A DNA stretch of 64,000 nucleotides from Nocardia arthritidis (GTDB lineage: Bacteria > Actinomycetota > Actinomycetes > Mycobacteriales > Mycobacteriaceae): contig NZ_CP046172.1 in NCBI RefSeq assembly GCF_011801145.1, forward strand, positions 7,626,001 to 7,690,000, read 5' to 3'. A model generated the notes under the pieces. That model did not search any database. It was not told where the DNA came from and was given only the letters and a program-made list of their open reading frames with translations. Every line of letters begins with the position of its first letter. Positions within the stretch are counted from its first letter, which is position 1. Both the position numbers and the translations under genes were made by a program. Below are positions 25,375 through 34,481 of the stretch, in pieces.

Positions 25375-25551
25375 ATGACCGACGAACGTCCCCTGCCCTA
25401 CCGGCTCATCACCGGCGTCGACGACGCGGCCTTCTGCGAGCGCATCAGCGCGCTGCTGGATCAGGGTTACAAACTGCACGGCTCACCGGCCGTCACCTAC
25501 AACGGCGCGAATGTCATTGCCGCGCAGGCGGTTATCTGGGATCCGCAGTAG
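25375..25551 (+). CDS. DUF1737 domain protein
   Basis: 58-residue protein resembling the short DUF1737 domain: PYRLITGVDDAAFCERIS followed by ALLDQGYKLHGSPAVTYNG. The fold is a small beta-alpha unit of unknown function, often fused to or near other enzymes. ATG at 25375 has no clear Shine-Dalgarno; TAAGCT at 25363-25368 is a TANNNT box 6 nt before the ATG, so it may be leaderless. It shares its upstream region with the epoxide-hydrolase-like gene on the other strand. Confidence 0.8.
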   Translation: MTDERPLPYRLITGVDDAAFCERISALLDQGYKLHGSPAVTYNGANVIAAQAVIWDPQ

Positions 25552-26194
25552 TTTTCCGCTCGGCGGGCCGCGCTCGTGACGAACAGCCGTCCAGTATTGC
25601 CCGCTTGACTTCACCGGGCGCGACAACGCCGCCCTGCGCTCCGAATCTCGGACGTCCAGCAATCTGTCGACACCCACCGGGTTGGCTCGAGTTTGCGCGT
25701 GTCGCGCATGGTCATCGCACCGACGCATGCGTCGCGCGCTGCCGACCGGAGACCCGCACCGCGCCTGATGGGCGCTCGTCCGCAGACCTGCGCACGGACG
25801 GAGCGAATGCGGCGGTACCCCTGACTCGCACCCCATAGCCGGTCTCGGTATCGAGTTCGAACGGACCGCCACCGACAACCCGAATCTCAACGCGCACAAC
25901 CGAATTCCGCACACCGAGCCGAGGCGCACAGCGTAAACCGTTGCGAATCAAGGAATAAGTCCGCCAACACCACGCCCATACGCCGAGCGGCAACCACCCC
26001 GGCAATCTTGGTTGCCAGCGGATCCGCATGCCGCGGCCGCCCGGCCGCGCACCGGCCGCAGCCGTATCGATCCGCCCGGACGCCAGCCGTCCACTTCGCA
26101 CGCTACGCAGCAGCAACCTCGGGTAAAACTCCTCGCAACGCGCATTCCGGTGACCAGCATCGGCCCGGTTGCAATGTTTGCGAAGGATCGGGAC
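25552..26194. other. 643-bp region without a supported gene
   Basis: Lies between the DUF1737 stop and the ramB promoter. Open frames occur on the minus strand (for example from an ATG near 26031 down to 25712), but their predicted proteins are Arg/Ser-rich, have low third-position GC for this genome and no ribosome site. Base composition is lower in GC than that of the neighbours. It could be a decayed gene or a long 5' leader. Confidence 0.5.
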
Positions 26195-26200
26195 TACCAT
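26195..26200 (+). promoter_or_regulatory. Probable -10 box of ramB
   Basis: TACCAT fits TANNNT and ends 7 nt before the GTG start of ramB at 26208. No Shine-Dalgarno lies between, so the transcript is likely leaderless. Confidence 0.5.
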
Positions 26201-26207
26201 CTTCGGC

Positions 26208-27629
26208 GTGCGCAAGATGTACGCGGGCGCCCGCCTACGGCGGTTGCGCGAGGAACGCCGGATGACCCAGGCGGCGCTGGCGAAGACCCTCGACCTGTCA
26301 CCCAGCTACCTCAACCAGCTGGAGCGCGACCAGCGGCCGCTGACGATCCCGGTCCTGCTCAAGCTGAACTCCACCTTCGACCTGGATGTGCAGTTCTTCG
26401 CCGCCGACTCCAACGCGCGCCTGGTCTCGGACCTGCACGAGGTGCTCGTCGACGCCGCGGGCGGCGATACCGCGCCGATGACCGAGGTGGAGGAGCTGGC
26501 CACCCGACTACCCGAGGTGGCCAGGATGGTCGTCGCGATGCATCGCAGGCTACGCGCGGCCACCGACCAGCTCGACCTGCTCTCCGCCAGGGTCGCCGCG
26601 CCGACCGGCGCCCCCGGGGTGCCCATGCCGTACGAGGACGTGCGTGACTTCTTCTACGACCACCACAATCACATCCCGCAGCTGGATCTGGCCGCCGAGC
26701 AGCTGTTCGAGGAGTGCGGGCTGACCATCGGCTCGCTGGATCGCCAGCTCGCCAGGGTGGCCGAGGAGCGCGCCGGCGTCACCGTGCTGGTGCGCGGCGA
26801 CGGCGCCGACCCGAATATCCCGAAGCGCCATTACGAACCGGACAACCGCACCCTCACCCTGGCCCGCAGGCTGCGGCCCGGCCAGCGCGCCTTCCAGATC
26901 GCCACCACCATCGGATCGCTGTTGTACGGCAAGGAAATCGACGCCGTCCTAGACGAATCCCGTTCACTCACCGGCGAATCCAGAACGCTGGCGCGCATCG
27001 GACTGGCCAACTACTTCGCCGGTGCGCTGGTGCTGCCATACGGTAAATTCCTGCGCTCGGCCGAGGAATTGCGCTACGACATCGACCTGCTCGGACTGCG
27101 TTTCGAGGTCGGCTTCGAAACCATCTGCCACCGGTTGAGCACCCTGCAACGACAGGGGCAGCGCGGCATCCCGTTCTTCTTCGTCCGCACCGACCGCGCG
27201 GGCAATATCTCGAAACGCCAGTCCGCCACCGCATTCCACTTCTCCAGGGTGGGCGGCAGCTGCCCGCTGTGGGTGGTGCACGAGGCGTTCGCGCATCCGG
27301 GCCGCATCCTCACCCAGATCGCGGAGATGCCGGACGGGCGTCGCTATCTGTGGATCGCCCGCACCGCGCACGCCGCGCCGCACGGATTCGGCACGGCGAC
27401 AAAGAATTTCGCGATCGGCCTGGGCTGCGACATCGAATACGCCGAGCGGATGGTGTATTCCACCGGCCTGCAGCTGGACAATCCGGCGGCAACGGTGCCG
27501 ATCGGCGCGGGCTGCAAGGTGTGCGAGCGACCCGCCTGTCCGCAGCGGGCCTTCCCGCAGATCGGCGCGCCGCTCGCGGTCAGCGAGAACACCAGCACCG
27601 ACCTGCCGTATCCGCGGATCGGTCGCTAA
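26208..27629 (+). CDS. ramB: RamB-type regulator of acetate/propionate metabolism
   Basis: 473-residue regulator of the short-chain fatty-acyl (ScfR) family. The N-terminal XRE helix-turn-helix is at about 8-65 (GARLRRLREERRMTQAALAK, SPSYLNQLERDQRPLT). The IrrE/peptidase-M78-like and DUF2083 regions follow. A Cys cluster GCKVCERPACPQR near residue 440 may bind a metal or Fe-S cluster, as reported for the relative PrpR. The N-terminus from GTG 26208 aligns residue for residue with M. tuberculosis RamB (from memory), favouring it over ATG 26217. RamB proteins control aceA/aceB and glyoxylate-cycle genes. Its stop overlaps the convergent sigma-factor gene by 4 bp. Confidence 0.88.
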   Translation: MRKMYAGARLRRLREERRMTQAALAKTLDLSPSYLNQLERDQRPLTIPVLLKLNSTFDLDVQFFAADSNARLVSDLHEVLVDAAGGDTAPMTEVEELATRLPEVARMVVAMHRRLRAATDQLDLLSARVAAPTGAPGVPMPYEDVRDFFYDHHNHIPQLDLAAEQLFEECGLTIGSLDRQLARVAEERAGVTVLVRGDGADPNIPKRHYEPDNRTLTLARRLRPGQRAFQIATTIGSLLYGKEIDAVLDESRSLTGESRTLARIGLANYFAGALVLPYGKFLRSAEELRYDIDLLGLRFEVGFETICHRLSTLQRQGQRGIPFFFVRTDRAGNISKRQSATAFHFSRVGGSCPLWVVHEAFAHPGRILTQIAEMPDGRRYLWIARTAHAAPHGFGTATKNFAIGLGCDIEYAERMVYSTGLQLDNPAATVPIGAGCKVCERPACPQRAFPQIGAPLAVSENTSTDLPYPRIGR

Positions 27630-28510
27630 CAGCTGGTGAGCTTGTCGGGGTTGGCCACCGCATATATGCCGACGATCTGCCCGGTGTCCGGATCGAGATC
27701 GAGCACCACCACCGCGAAAGCCGCACCGCCGGAATAGATCACCGCCGACGGCTCACCATTGGCCAACCGGTACCGCACCGAAATATTTTCGACGAATTCG
27801 ATGAGGCCCGGATTGGTGATCAACCGGACCACCTTGTCCTTCCCGATGATCGGGCGCAGCGCGGCACGGCGCTTGCCGCCACCGTCGGACCATAGCGTCA
27901 CATCCGGTGCGAGCAGTTCCAGCAGCGCGGACAGATCGCCGGTGAGCTGGGCGGCGAGGAATTTCTCCGTCACCAGCTGTTGCGTCTTGGGATCGGCGGT
28001 GCGGCGCGGGCGGCGGGCGTGCACGTGTTCGCGGGCGCGATGGGCGACCTGCCGCACGGCCGCCTCCGACCGGCCGAGCATCTCGGCGATATCGCCGTGC
28101 GGATAGCCGAACACATCGTGCAGCACGAACACCGCGCGCTCCAGCGGCGTCAGGGTCTCCAGCACGACGAGCATCGCCATCGACACCGATTCGGAGCGAA
28201 GCGTCGCGTCCGCGGCATCGCCGGGCTCCGCCACCAGCGGCTCGGGAAGCCAAGGGCCGACATAGGTTTCGCGACGGCGGTTGACGAGGGCGCGCCGGTC
28301 CAGCGCCCGGTTCACCGCGATGCGCACCAGATACGCGCGCGGATGCTCGATGTGTTCGGCCGACGACCCGTTGCGCGTCGCCCAGGCCAGCCAGGTGTCC
28401 TGCAGCACGTCCTCGGTGTCGGCGACGCTACCGAGCACGTTGTAGACGATGGCGAACAACAGCTCCCGGTGTTCGGCGAATACCTCGGTCGCCCCGTCGA
28501 TCTCGGTCAT
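27626..28510 (-). CDS. ECF sigma factor with C-terminal SnoaL-like domain (SigJ/ECF41 type)
   Basis: 294-residue RNA polymerase sigma factor. Region 2 (about 8-75) contains LLFAIVYNVLGSVADTEDVL and QDTWLAW; region 4 is at about 125-175 (LERAVFVLHDVFGYPHGDIA, EMLGRSEAAVRQVAHRARE). A C-terminal NTF2/SnoaL-like domain occupies about 185-290 (FLAAQLTGDLSALLELLAPD). This combination defines ECF41/SigJ, in which the extra domain controls activity instead of an anti-sigma factor. The ATG at 28510 has GGAGGG just upstream. ECF41 genes usually neighbour a carboxymuconolactone decarboxylase or oxidoreductase, and none is seen here. It is convergent with ramB. Confidence 0.9.
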   Translation of the reverse strand: MTEIDGATEVFAEHRELLFAIVYNVLGSVADTEDVLQDTWLAWATRNGSSAEHIEHPRAYLVRIAVNRALDRRALVNRRRETYVGPWLPEPLVAEPGDAADATLRSESVSMAMLVVLETLTPLERAVFVLHDVFGYPHGDIAEMLGRSEAAVRQVAHRAREHVHARRPRRTADPKTQQLVTEKFLAAQLTGDLSALLELLAPDVTLWSDGGGKRRAALRPIIGKDKVVRLITNPGLIEFVENISVRYRLANGEPSAVIYSGGAAFAVVVLDLDPDTGQIVGIYAVANPDKLTSC

Positions 28511-28608
28511 CGGCCCTCCTTCGATGTCAGAACCTAGAGGCCGGCGAGCGCGCGAATGTGACATCCCGCGGCGATATGTGATCTGAATCTCGCCTTGTCA
28601 CGCTGGGT

Positions 28609-30882
28609 TCACGACTTCGCCAGATACTCCAGGCGCTCGCCGTCGACGGCCGCGTGCATCATGCTCGCCAATCCGGGATGCCGCTTCAGCCCCGGATCCT
28701 GCTCGACCACCTTGCGCGCCAATTCCTGTGCGGCGGTGATGACTTCGAGATCGTCCAGCAGGGACAGCAGCCGCAGCGACCGGGCGGTGCCGGACTGCGC
28801 GGCGCCGAGCACATCGCCCTCGCGCCGCTGCCGCAGATCGAGCACCGCGAGCTCGAATCCGTCGGTGGTCGCGGCCACCGCCTCCAGCCGCGCCATGGCC
28901 GAACCGCCCGGTGCGGCATCGGTGACCAGCAGGCACAGCCCGGCATGCTTACCCCGGCCGATGCGGCCGCGCAGCTGGTGCAGCTGGCTGACGCCGAACC
29001 GGTCGGCGTCGAGGATCACCATCACCGTCGCGTTCGGCACGTCGACGCCGACCTCGACCACCGTCGTGCACACCAGCACATCGATGGTCCCATCGTTGAA
29101 AGCCCGCATCACCTGGTCTTTTTCATCGGCGGGCAGCCTGCCGTGCAACAACCCGACCCGCACGTTCGCCAGCGGGCCGTGCCGCAGCATATCGAACACC
29201 TCGACAACGGCCTGGGTGCTCGGCCCCTCCTTCTCCTGCTCGGATTTCTTCGCTTTTCCGTTGCGGCCCTTCGGATTCTCCTCGTCATCACCGATGCGCG
29301 AGCACACCACATAGGCCTGCCGCCCGGCCTCGACCTCCTCGAGTATCCGCTCCCACGCTCGGTCCACCCAGTTCGGGTGCAGTTTGCGCGGCACCACCCG
29401 CGAGGTGATCGGTGAACGGCCCCTTGGCAATTCGGTGAGGGTCGAGGTCTCCAGATCACCCAGGGTCGTCATCGCGATGGTGCGCGGAATCGGGGTGGCG
29501 GTCATCACGAGCAGATGCGGTGTGGTACCCGGTTTCGCCTTGGCGCGCAACGCGTCCCGCTGTTCGACGCCGAAGCGGTGCTGCTCGTCCACCACTACCA
29601 TGCCCAGATCGAAGAATTCCACCGCGTCCTGGATGAGCGCGTGCGTGCCGATGACGATGCCCGCCTCGCCGCTCACCGCGTCCAGCAGCGCCGCCTTCTT
29701 CGCGCCCGCCGACATGGACCCGGTCACCAGCACCACCTTGGTGGACCGCTCCGCCGCACCGAGTTCACCGGCGGTACCGAGGTCGCCGAGCATCCCGCGC
29801 AACGACCGATAGTGTTGGGCGGCAAGTACTTCGGTCGGCGCAAGCAGCGCGCACTGCTGGCCGCTGTCCACCACCTGCAGCATGGCGTGCAGCGCGACGA
29901 TGGTCTTACCGGAACCCACCTCACCCTGCAGCAGCCGATGCATCGGGTGGCTGCGCGCGAGATCTCCGGAGATCTCCTCGATCACCTGCCGCTGCCCCGC
30001 GGTGAGTTCGAACGGCAGGCGTTTGTCGAATTCCGCCGCGATACCGTCGGCGCGGGGCGGGCACGGCCGCGCGGCCCGGCCCTCCGTCTCGTGCCGCCGC
30101 TCGGCCAGCACCAGTTGCAGGGCCAGCGCCTCGTCGAAACGCAAACGCTCCCTTGCCTGTTCGATATCCGACTTGTGCTCAGGCAGGTGAACCAGCCGCA
30201 GCGCGTCGGATATCGGCAGCAGCCCGCGCTCCGCGCGCAGGTCCGCCGGGAGCGGATCGTCTATCGGGTCGAGTTGATCCAGCACCTGCCGCACGCAGGC
30301 CAGCAGCGTCCAGCTCTGCACCTTCGCGGTCGCCGGGTATACCGGGATGTACTCCCGTTCGAAGAACGAAACATCGACCCCCTCCGCACCTTTGGCGCTC
30401 TGCGCGAGCCCCCGCAATGCGCCGCTGCCGCGCACGGTGGTGAGATTCTCGACCGAACCCTCACCCTTCTCGGGCAGGATCAGGTAATCCGGATGCGACA
30501 GATTCCACCGGTCCGGCCGCCACCAGTGCACGGTGCCCGACATCATCGCCCGAACCCCTTCGCGGACAAGGTAACTCACCTTGTCGCCATTGAAGAAGGT
30601 GATATCGATCGGGCTGGTGGAGCCGGTGTCGAACACCACCTTGAGCATCTTGCCGCGCCGGTTCTTCATCGGCCGCAGTTCGGTTTTCGTCACCCGGCCC
30701 ACCACGGTGATGTGCTTGCCCTCCTCGGGCAGTTCTTCGGTGAGCGGCTGACCCTGCGTCGCGTAACGCAATGGATAGTGCCGCAACAGATCCTCGACCG
30801 TATGCATGTCGAACGCGTCGGCCAGCGGTTCGGCCGCCTTCGCGCCGAGCAGATGATCGAGCCGATCGCTCAGTGTCGCCAT
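28609..30882 (-). CDS. recG: ATP-dependent DNA helicase RecG
   Basis: 757-residue branch-migration helicase for Holliday junctions and stalled forks. The N-terminal OB/wedge domain (about 50-170) includes VGRVTKTELRPMKNRRGKML. The helicase core has Walker A GEVGSGKT (about 312), DEQHRFG (about 419), TATPIPRT and a C-terminal SF2 domain with VVEVGVDVPNA and QLRGRIGRG. The TRG region with its conserved Arg follows. It carries a short inserted acidic/Lys-rich stretch (EENPKGRNGKAKKSEQEKEG) between the helicase lobes. ATG at 30882 is 15 bp after the upstream DhaL gene, indicating co-transcription. Confidence 0.97.
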   Translation of the reverse strand: MATLSDRLDHLLGAKAAEPLADAFDMHTVEDLLRHYPLRYATQGQPLTEELPEEGKHITVVGRVTKTELRPMKNRRGKMLKVVFDTGSTSPIDITFFNGDKVSYLVREGVRAMMSGTVHWWRPDRWNLSHPDYLILPEKGEGSVENLTTVRGSGALRGLAQSAKGAEGVDVSFFEREYIPVYPATAKVQSWTLLACVRQVLDQLDPIDDPLPADLRAERGLLPISDALRLVHLPEHKSDIEQARERLRFDEALALQLVLAERRHETEGRAARPCPPRADGIAAEFDKRLPFELTAGQRQVIEEISGDLARSHPMHRLLQGEVGSGKTIVALHAMLQVVDSGQQCALLAPTEVLAAQHYRSLRGMLGDLGTAGELGAAERSTKVVLVTGSMSAGAKKAALLDAVSGEAGIVIGTHALIQDAVEFFDLGMVVVDEQHRFGVEQRDALRAKAKPGTTPHLLVMTATPIPRTIAMTTLGDLETSTLTELPRGRSPITSRVVPRKLHPNWVDRAWERILEEVEAGRQAYVVCSRIGDDEENPKGRNGKAKKSEQEKEGPSTQAVVEVFDMLRHGPLANVRVGLLHGRLPADEKDQVMRAFNDGTIDVLVCTTVVEVGVDVPNATVMVILDADRFGVSQLHQLRGRIGRGKHAGLCLLVTDAAPGGSAMARLEAVAATTDGFELAVLDLRQRREGDVLGAAQSGTARSLRLLSLLDDLEVITAAQELARKVVEQDPGLKRHPGLASMMHAAVDGERLEYLAKS

Positions 30883-30897
30883 AGCTATCGCACCGTC

Positions 30898-32502
30898 CTA
30901 CTCCACCCCGATCTGCACCAGATCACCGTGCTGCCCACCGGAATACACGATGACCTCGACACCGGGGAAGCCGCGTCCGATATGCGCGGTCAGTTCATCG
31001 GCCAGGTCCGCGGGGGCATCCGCACCCATCAGCAAGGTCACCAATTCGCCACCGAGACCGAGCATCCGGTCCAGCAGGGTCTGCCCCGCCGCCCGCACCT
31101 CCCGGTCTATCACCACCACGTCGGGCCCGACCAGACCGAGGCCGTCACCCGCCGCGCAGGTGCCGACCATGGTGAGCGCGCGTTCGGTCGCCGTGCGCAG
31201 CGCACCCCACCTGGTGCTCGCGGCCGCCTCCGACATCGCGAAGGCGTCGTCCACCGCGATCCGGCCGCGATCGTGCACCGCGAGCGCGGCCAGCCCCTGC
31301 ACCATCGACGCGCTCGGCAGCAACAGCACGTCACGGTGCGCGTCGCGGGCCGCGACACCGACCGCGACCAGTTCGTGCGCGGGCAGTGCACCGTTCGGCA
31401 GCACCAGCACTTCGCGATTCGGCAGGCGGCGGATCGCCGCGAGCAGCGAATCCGTCGTCACCGGACCATCCGCGCCGAGGACGACCGCACCCGCGGTCTC
31501 GAACAATTCGACGGCGCCCGCGCCATCGGCGACGGCGAGCACCGCGCGGTCGTGCTCGCCCCGCGCCGAACCGATCGAATGCCCGACCGGCGCGGTGATC
31601 GCGAAACTCTCGATCCGGATCCGGTGCACCGCCCCCGCCGCCAGTCCGGCCTCGACGGCCGCACCGGCATCGGCGCAGTGGACGTGCGCCGACCAGGTCC
31701 CGGAGCCGTCGCCGACCACCACCACCGAATCGCCCAGCTCCGCCAGGCGATCGCGCAGCGCGGCCGCCTGCGGCTCGCCGGATGCACTGACCAGATACAT
31801 AACCTCGAAATGCGGTGCGCTGGAAGGGAACTCATCATCGATGGGGTCCGGATTGCCGGACGGCGCGTACTCCGGCCGCACCGGCACCTCGCCGAGCACC
31901 ACCTCGACCAGGCAGTCCAGCAGCACCACCAGCCCGCGCGCGCCCGCGTCCACCACACCGGCCGCGCGCAGCACGCCCAACTGTGACGGCGTATCGCCGA
32001 GCGCCTTCGCCGCGCCGTCGGCCGCCGCCACCGCGACCTCGGCCAGCGCCGCATCCGGGCAGCTCGCCGCGCAGGCGGCGGCGCAGTCGAGCACCGTGAG
32101 AATGGTGCCCTCGATCGGCACGCTCAACGCCGCGCGCACCAGCTCCGCCGCCCTGGCCAGCGCGATGCGCAGCGCGTCACCGGTGAACGGGCCATCGCGC
32201 ACCGCATCGGCCATACCGCGCAGCACCTGCGACAGCAGGATCCCGGAATTGCCGCGCGCACCCGATATCGCACCGCGCGCCAGCGCCGCCGCGACCGCAT
32301 GGGTATCGGATGCGTCCACCGCGGCCGCGGCATCCACCGCGGCGCGCATCGTGGCGAGCAGATTGGTTCCGGTATCGGCATCCGCGACGGGGAAGACATT
32401 GAGCGCGTTGATCTCCGCGCGACGCTCGGCAAGGCCGGTGAGACAGGCCCGGCCCCAGCGCAGCAACGCCGTGCCGTCCATCACGTCCCGCACCTCGGGC
32501 AC
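30898..32502 (-). CDS. DAK2/DhaL-domain protein (FakA-like)
   Basis: 534-residue protein. The N-terminal DhaL (DAK phosphatase-like) domain is at about 8-200: NVFPVADADTGTNLLATM, with the Asp residues that coordinate ATP-Mg, and GARGNSGILLSQVLRG. A DegV/FakA-like central domain and a C-terminal domain follow. FakA proteins phosphorylate fatty acids held by FakB. In mycobacteria this gene lies upstream of recG and its exact role is unsettled. The start is GTG at 32502 with AAAGGGG upstream; other in-frame starts lie within eight codons. It is divergent from rpmB. Confidence 0.9.
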   Translation of the reverse strand: MPEVRDVMDGTALLRWGRACLTGLAERRAEINALNVFPVADADTGTNLLATMRAAVDAAAAVDASDTHAVAAALARGAISGARGNSGILLSQVLRGMADAVRDGPFTGDALRIALARAAELVRAALSVPIEGTILTVLDCAAACAASCPDAALAEVAVAAADGAAKALGDTPSQLGVLRAAGVVDAGARGLVVLLDCLVEVVLGEVPVRPEYAPSGNPDPIDDEFPSSAPHFEVMYLVSASGEPQAAALRDRLAELGDSVVVVGDGSGTWSAHVHCADAGAAVEAGLAAGAVHRIRIESFAITAPVGHSIGSARGEHDRAVLAVADGAGAVELFETAGAVVLGADGPVTTDSLLAAIRRLPNREVLVLPNGALPAHELVAVGVAARDAHRDVLLLPSASMVQGLAALAVHDRGRIAVDDAFAMSEAAASTRWGALRTATERALTMVGTCAAGDGLGLVGPDVVVIDREVRAAGQTLLDRMLGLGGELVTLLMGADAPADLADELTAHIGRGFPGVEVIVYSGGQHGDLVQIGVE

Positions 32503-32779
32503 CCGTCACCCCTTTTCCCATCCGCCAACGCCCGTCAGGTTAGCGATCAACACCGACAGTAGGATTCCACCGGTCGAACCGCGTGTCTCGCCCTCGTGAC
32601 CGGATACCCCGGTTTGGCGGATCGAAGGCCTTCCGGCTACTCTTGCAGGGTTGCCTCGCGTGGCCACCCCATGGTTCACGCTGGTCGGCGTCAGTCGGCA
32701 GGCACATCACGACATTGTTCCCGGACATGCTGCACCGCGAATGCGGCGGTCCCCACATGACATGAAGGAGTTCGCGACT

Positions 32780-32971
32780 ATGGCTGCCGTCTGCGACGTC
32801 TGCGCCAAGGGCCCCGGCTTCGGGAAGTCGGTCTCGCACTCGCACCGGCGCACCAACCGTCGTTGGAACCCGAACATCCAGACCGTTCGTGCGCAGGTCG
32901 CGCCGGGTAACACCCGTCGCATGAACGTGTGCACCTCCTGCCTCAAGGCGGGCAAGGTCGTCCGCGGCTGA
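32780..32971 (+). CDS. rpmB: 50S ribosomal protein L28
   Basis: 63-residue ribosomal protein: [20 protein letters not shown] at the start and [19 protein letters not shown] at the end. Two CxxC pairs make this the zinc-binding (C+) form of L28. The start ATG at 32780 is selected because GAAGGAG lies at 32764-32770, 9 bp upstream. The gene is monocistronic, ending at a strong hairpin (32995-33022). Confidence 0.97.
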   Translation: MAAVCDVCAKGPGFGKSVSHSHRRTNRRWNPNIQTVRAQVAPGNTRRMNVCTSCLKAGKVVRG

Positions 32972-32994
32972 TTAGGCCCAGTTCGACGAAATAG

Positions 32995-33022
32995 CGCCCC
33001 GGTACCGCAAGGTGCCGGGGCG
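32995..33022 (+). terminator. rpmB terminator hairpin
   Basis: Stem CGCCCCGGTACC (32995-33006) / GGTGCCGGGGCG (33011-33022) with a single mismatch closed by a GCAA tetraloop, followed by TTGT. It starts 23 bp after the rpmB stop. Confidence 0.8.
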
Positions 33023-33039
33023 TTGTCGTGCCGACCATC

Positions 33040-33561
33040 ATGGATCCCGTGACCCGACCGTGGCTGATCGCGCCGCTCGCCGCCGAACACACCCGCGGCC
33101 TGGCCGAATGCCATATCGAATGCTGGCGTGAGGCATATCGGGGATTGGTTCCCGATCACATCCTGGCCGCCTTCGATGTCGACCACCGCGCCGACCAGTG
33201 GGAACGCCGTCGGCTCCGCTATCCGAGCGCCACCCACCTCGGCCTCGTCGACGACAAGGTGATCGGCTTCGCCAGCGCCGGTCCGGCGCGCGACCCGGAT
33301 CCGGCGACCGCCGTCGAACTGCATGCGATCTACGTGCGGACCGCGTGGCACGGCACCGGCATCGCCGACGAGCTCATCCGCACCGCGATCGACCCGGAAA
33401 TCCCGTGCCACCTGTGGGTGTTCGAGGAGAACCCGCGCGCACACGCGTTCTACCGCAGACACGGCTTCGTCCTGGACGGCGCGCGCCGGATCGAGGCCTT
33501 CGCACCCATCACCGAGGTGCGCATGGTTCGCGGGTGGGATGCACAATCCAACCCGCGATAG
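33040..33561 (+). CDS. GNAT family N-acetyltransferase
   Basis: 173-residue acetyltransferase fold protein. The N-terminal strand is PWLIAPLAAEHTRGLAECHI, the acetyl-CoA-binding motif A is AIYVRTAWHGTGIADELI (about 97-114, with the R/QxxGxA-type loop WHGTGIA), and motif B is WVFEENPRAHAFYRRHGF (about 124-141). The substrate is unknown. ATG at 33040 is used; GTG at 33028 or 33049 are alternatives and no Shine-Dalgarno is clear. It lies directly after the rpmB terminator and 10 bp before the enoyl-CoA hydratase gene. Confidence 0.85.
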   Translation: MDPVTRPWLIAPLAAEHTRGLAECHIECWREAYRGLVPDHILAAFDVDHRADQWERRRLRYPSATHLGLVDDKVIGFASAGPARDPDPATAVELHAIYVRTAWHGTGIADELIRTAIDPEIPCHLWVFEENPRAHAFYRRHGFVLDGARRIEAFAPITEVRMVRGWDAQSNPR

Positions 33562-33571
33562 GGTGCTGGAC

Positions 33572-34372
33572 ATGACCGCCACCGAGACCGAGTACGTCAC
33601 CGTCGTCGACGGCGTGCTCACCATCACCATCGCCACCGCGGCCAACGGCACCTCGATGGATTTCACCGGAATCAACGCGGGCACCGCCGCGCTGCGCGAA
33701 CTCGGCCCCGAGGTCGGCGCGGTGCTGCTGACCGGATCCGGCGCGAATTTCTGCGCGGGCGGCAATGTGCGCGGCTTCGCCGCGGCCGCCGACCGCGGCG
33801 CGCATATCCACGGTCTCGCAACGGATCTGCACGAATTCGTCCGCGCGCTGGCCGCGACACCGGTACCGGTGGTCGTGGGTGTGCACGGCTGGGCGGCGGG
33901 TGCGGGCATGAGCCTGGTGCTGCTCGCCGATATCGCCATCGGCGGTCCCGGCACCAAACTGCGCCCGGCCTATCCGGGTATCGGGCTGAGCCCCGACGGC
34001 GGCATGTCCTGGACGCTGCCGCGCGTCGTCGGCGCGGCCCGCGCCCGCGAAATCCTGCTCACCGACGCGGTTCTCGACGCCGACGAGGCCGTCCGCCTCG
34101 GCATCATCGGCCGCCTCGTCGACGACGCCGCGGTGCGCGACGAGGCGCTGCGGGTGGCCCGATCACTGTGCACCGGACCGCGATCCACCCACGCGAGCAT
34201 CAAATCCCTGCTCGCCCAATCCGCTTCGTCGAATCTCACCGATCAACTGGATCGCGAACGCGACGCCATTGCGGTCGCGGCGAATTCGGCCACCGGTCGC
34301 GAGGGAGTCGACGCCTTCGTCGAAAAGCGCAAGCCCGACTACGCCCACCCGTCATCCGACAACCGCCCCTGA
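33572..34372 (+). CDS. Enoyl-CoA hydratase/isomerase family protein
   Basis: 266-residue crotonase-fold protein. The oxyanion-hole motif GSGANFCAGGNVRGF is at about 54-68, the second loop VHGWAAGAGMSLVLLADIAI at about 104-123 and the catalytic-region PEIGLSPDGGMSW equivalent PGIGLSPDGGMSW at about 135-147. The usual catalytic Glu pair of true hydratases is not fully evident (Pro-Asp-Gly-Gly in place of Pro-E), so it may be an isomerase or another crotonase. The last codons (HPSSDNRP and the stop) run into a 41-bp tandem repeat, so the C-terminus may have been altered by repeat expansion. It follows the GNAT gene by 10 bp. Confidence 0.88.
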   Translation: MTATETEYVTVVDGVLTITIATAANGTSMDFTGINAGTAALRELGPEVGAVLLTGSGANFCAGGNVRGFAAAADRGAHIHGLATDLHEFVRALAATPVPVVVGVHGWAAGAGMSLVLLADIAIGGPGTKLRPAYPGIGLSPDGGMSWTLPRVVGAARAREILLTDAVLDADEAVRLGIIGRLVDDAAVRDEALRVARSLCTGPRSTHASIKSLLAQSASSNLTDQLDRERDAIAVAANSATGREGVDAFVEKRKPDYAHPSSDNRP

Positions 34373-34480
34373 TCGAATCACCGAGCGACGCTTGGCCCAC
34401 CCGTCGCCCGACCTCGAATCACCGCGCGACGCTTGGCCCACCTGTCGCCCGACCTCGAATCACCGCGCGACGCTAGGCCG
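34369..34480. repeat. 41-bp tandem repeat, about 2.7 copies
   Basis: Units start at 34369, 34410 and 34451 (the last truncated at 34480). Each contains CGAATCACCG, then GCGACGCTTGGCC and CACCnGTCGCCC, and each can fold as a small hairpin (GCGACG/CGTCGC in the first unit). The first unit includes the stop codon of the crotonase gene and the last ends at the stop of the convergent hydrolase pseudogene. Confidence 0.85.
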
Positions 34481-34481
34481 T

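Noticed and set aside
25712..26215. A 167-codon minus-strand frame in the gap before ramB
   Set aside because: Its codon use is unlike the genome, it lacks a ribosome site, and it overlaps the ramB promoter; no family is recognised.
29515..31986. An 823-codon open frame opposite recG and the DhaL gene
   Set aside because: Antisense shadow of core genes; composition is typical of reverse-frame translation (rich in His, Arg, Gln).
34369..34480. 41-bp repeats considered as a CRISPR array
   Set aside because: Units are head-to-tail without unique spacers, with only 2.7 copies and no cas genes nearby.
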